A DNA stretch of 6,595 bases from assembly GCA_027489415.1 (NCBI GenBank), contig JAIXZU010000106.1, forward strand, positions 1 to 6,595, written 5' to 3'. Position numbers and translations under genes: made by a program. This DNA comes from Alphaproteobacteria bacterium. Lineage in GTDB: Bacteria; Pseudomonadota; Alphaproteobacteria; UBA2136; UBA6156. Under the pieces are notes generated by a model. It was given only the letters and a program-made list of their open reading frames with translations. It was not told the origin of the DNA and did not search any database. Shown one piece after another: positions 5,780 through 6,595 of the stretch (the first letter of the stretch is position 1; each line of letters opens with the position of its first letter).

Positions 5780-6595
5780 GTGCTTTTCCTTTCTTGGTTT
5801 GCTTGCGCTTGAAGCTTGAATTCCCGTTAAAAAACAAAACCAGCGCAATGAAGATAGCTGGAAGGAAAATAAACACATTATACCAAACCGAATACCCTAC
5901 CAGCCCCGGCATATTCCATATCTGCCCCACCCAGTGGAACGCCAGCTGCACACCACCATAGCCCACGGGGCCGGACGGCAACAGGGACGACAAGAACACC
6001 AGCGAACCAAGGCTTAGCAACGCATCAATCTGGCCGGCAAACAATTTATAGAACATGGCAAACCCCAGAATTTCCAGCCCCCAAATCACTAATGTAAACC
6101 CAAGGCATGCCCACACCCGCTTACTCAAAATCGCCTTCACATCATGAATCGCACGCAAAATCTGTCCCGTGATTTTAATCAGCTGAACCTCAATCCGCGT
6201 GGTCGTCCGGCTCAGCAGCACGCGGTGCAGAATACTCAGCACTTCCTCCGCCACAAAAAAGAACCCGAAAATCCCAACAAACATCAAAATCGTAAAGTAA
6301 TTCACGTAACTGAAGGCCGCATGCCACTCATTGGCAAAGTACCGCGCGAGGTAAAAAATCACCAGAATCGTCGAAAAATCAAAAATCCGCTCTGTCAGCA
6401 GGAAAATGAACGAACGGTAATAACTGCCAAAAAATTTCTTAAAGAAAATAACGCGGTAAGCCTCACCAAGCCGGAATGGCAACGCAAGGTTCACGCCGTT
6501 GGCCTTGTACTGTTCAATCAGCATCTCGCGCACACTGAGTTTCGGGTCTTCGGCCAGAATAACCAACCGCAATACCCGAAAAACATGGGAAAGCA
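5772..6595 (-). CDS. UPF0104 / LPG-synthase-TM (flippase-like) integral membrane protein, 5' partial
   Basis: The frame is open from the right window edge (first whole codon begins at 6593) to TAA at 5774-5772, so about 274 residues are visible and the start lies outside. A TTG at 6572 lies in frame, but the upstream codons are open and fit the family, so I do not use it. The visible part starts in a cytosolic stretch, then NLALPFRLGEAYR, the family's conserved 'N-x-LP-x-R-x-GE-x-x-R' box, followed by about five hydrophobic helices. These include a SSLLPSGPVGYGG segment, matching the conserved late Pro/Gly-rich motif, and a final helix with a basic tail (KRKQTKKGK). The family (lysylphosphatidylglycerol synthase TM region, TIGR00374/AglD-like, YbhN-like) is linked to flipping or handling of polar lipids and polyprenyl-linked sugars. 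The 8-bp overlap with the glycosyltransferase fusion supports a role in lipid-linked glycan assembly (inference). A full-length member is usually ~300-340 aa, so only a short N-terminal part is missing. Confidence 0.85.
   Translation of the reverse strand, partial: LSHVFRVLRLVILAEDPKLSVREMLIEQYKANGVNLALPFRLGEAYRVIFFKKFFGSYYRSFIFLLTERIFDFSTILVIFYLARYFANEWHAAFSYVNYFTILMFVGIFGFFFVAEEVLSILHRVLLSRTTTRIEVQLIKITGQILRAIHDVKAILSKRVWACLGFTLVIWGLEILGFAMFYKLFAGQIDALLSLGSLVFLSSLLPSGPVGYGGVQLAFHWVGQIWNMPGLVGYSVWYNVFIFLPAIFIALVLFFNGNSSFKRKQTKKGKAHG
5785..5792 (-). promoter_or_regulatory. Ribosome binding site for the HAD-GT2 gene
   Basis: On the - strand an AAAGGAAAA-type purine run with AGGA at 5790-5787 lies seven bases before ATG 5779, inside the end of the flippase-like gene. 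It fixes the start at 5779 rather than at the more upstream in-frame ATG at 5878. Confidence 0.75.

Noticed and set aside
5780..5878. 33-residue N-terminal extension of the HAD-GT2 protein
   Set aside because: It lies within the flippase-like gene; ATG 5779 has a strong Shine-Dalgarno and sits right before the HAD domain.
1..6595. CRISPR array, tRNA/rRNA, transposase or defence system
   Set aside because: No regularly spaced repeats, cloverleaf-like stretch, transposase or nuclease motif, or terminal inverted repeats were found on reading both strands; every stretch over 100 bases is coding.

Overview
The window looks like chromosomal DNA of a Gram-negative bacterium. Four things point that way: an NhaA-type antiporter, a protein ending in a transferrin-binding-protein-like outer-surface barrel, tightly overlapped glycan-assembly genes, and moderately high GC. 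Alphaproteobacteria is my best guess, because FecR/TbpB-like barrel proteins of this kind are frequent there, but no rRNA or marker gene is present to settle it. I see no tRNA, rRNA, CRISPR array, insertion sequence or long repeat.

Layout. The left half is on the + strand. It holds the 3' end of a surface protein with a TbpB/FecR-associated beta-barrel domain (1-557), a complete nhaA Na+/H+ antiporter (652-1788), and a polytopic membrane protein that looks like a GT-C (PMT/ArnT-like) lipid-linked glycosyltransferase (1855-3321). The right half is on the - strand and reads leftwards. It holds a UPF0104/LPG-synthase-TM flippase-like membrane protein, cut by the window edge (5772-6595), a fusion of a capsule-type HAD phosphatase with a GT2 glycosyltransferase (4697-5779), and an APH/choline-kinase-like small-molecule kinase with an unexplained N-terminal domain (3318-4697). 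The two gene sets converge and their TAA stop codons overlap on a TTAA.

How the genes may work together. The three - strand genes overlap by 8 bp and 1 bp (ATGGCTAA and TAATG), and both downstream starts have good Shine-Dalgarno sites, so they are very likely one translationally coupled operon. A small-molecule kinase, a sugar-phosphate-type phosphatase, a cytosolic GT2 transferase and a flippase-like membrane protein together suggest synthesis, activation and transfer of a sugar or polyol-phosphate group onto a lipid or surface polysaccharide. The facing GT-C protein is in the same broad line of business but need not belong to the same pathway. The substrates cannot be read from sequence.

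The most unusual items are the HAD::GT2 fusion with non-canonical GT2 metal and nucleotide motifs, the kinase's unassigned N-terminal ~130 residues, the operon as a unit, and a C-over-G bias on the + strand that shapes codon choice differently in the two gene sets.
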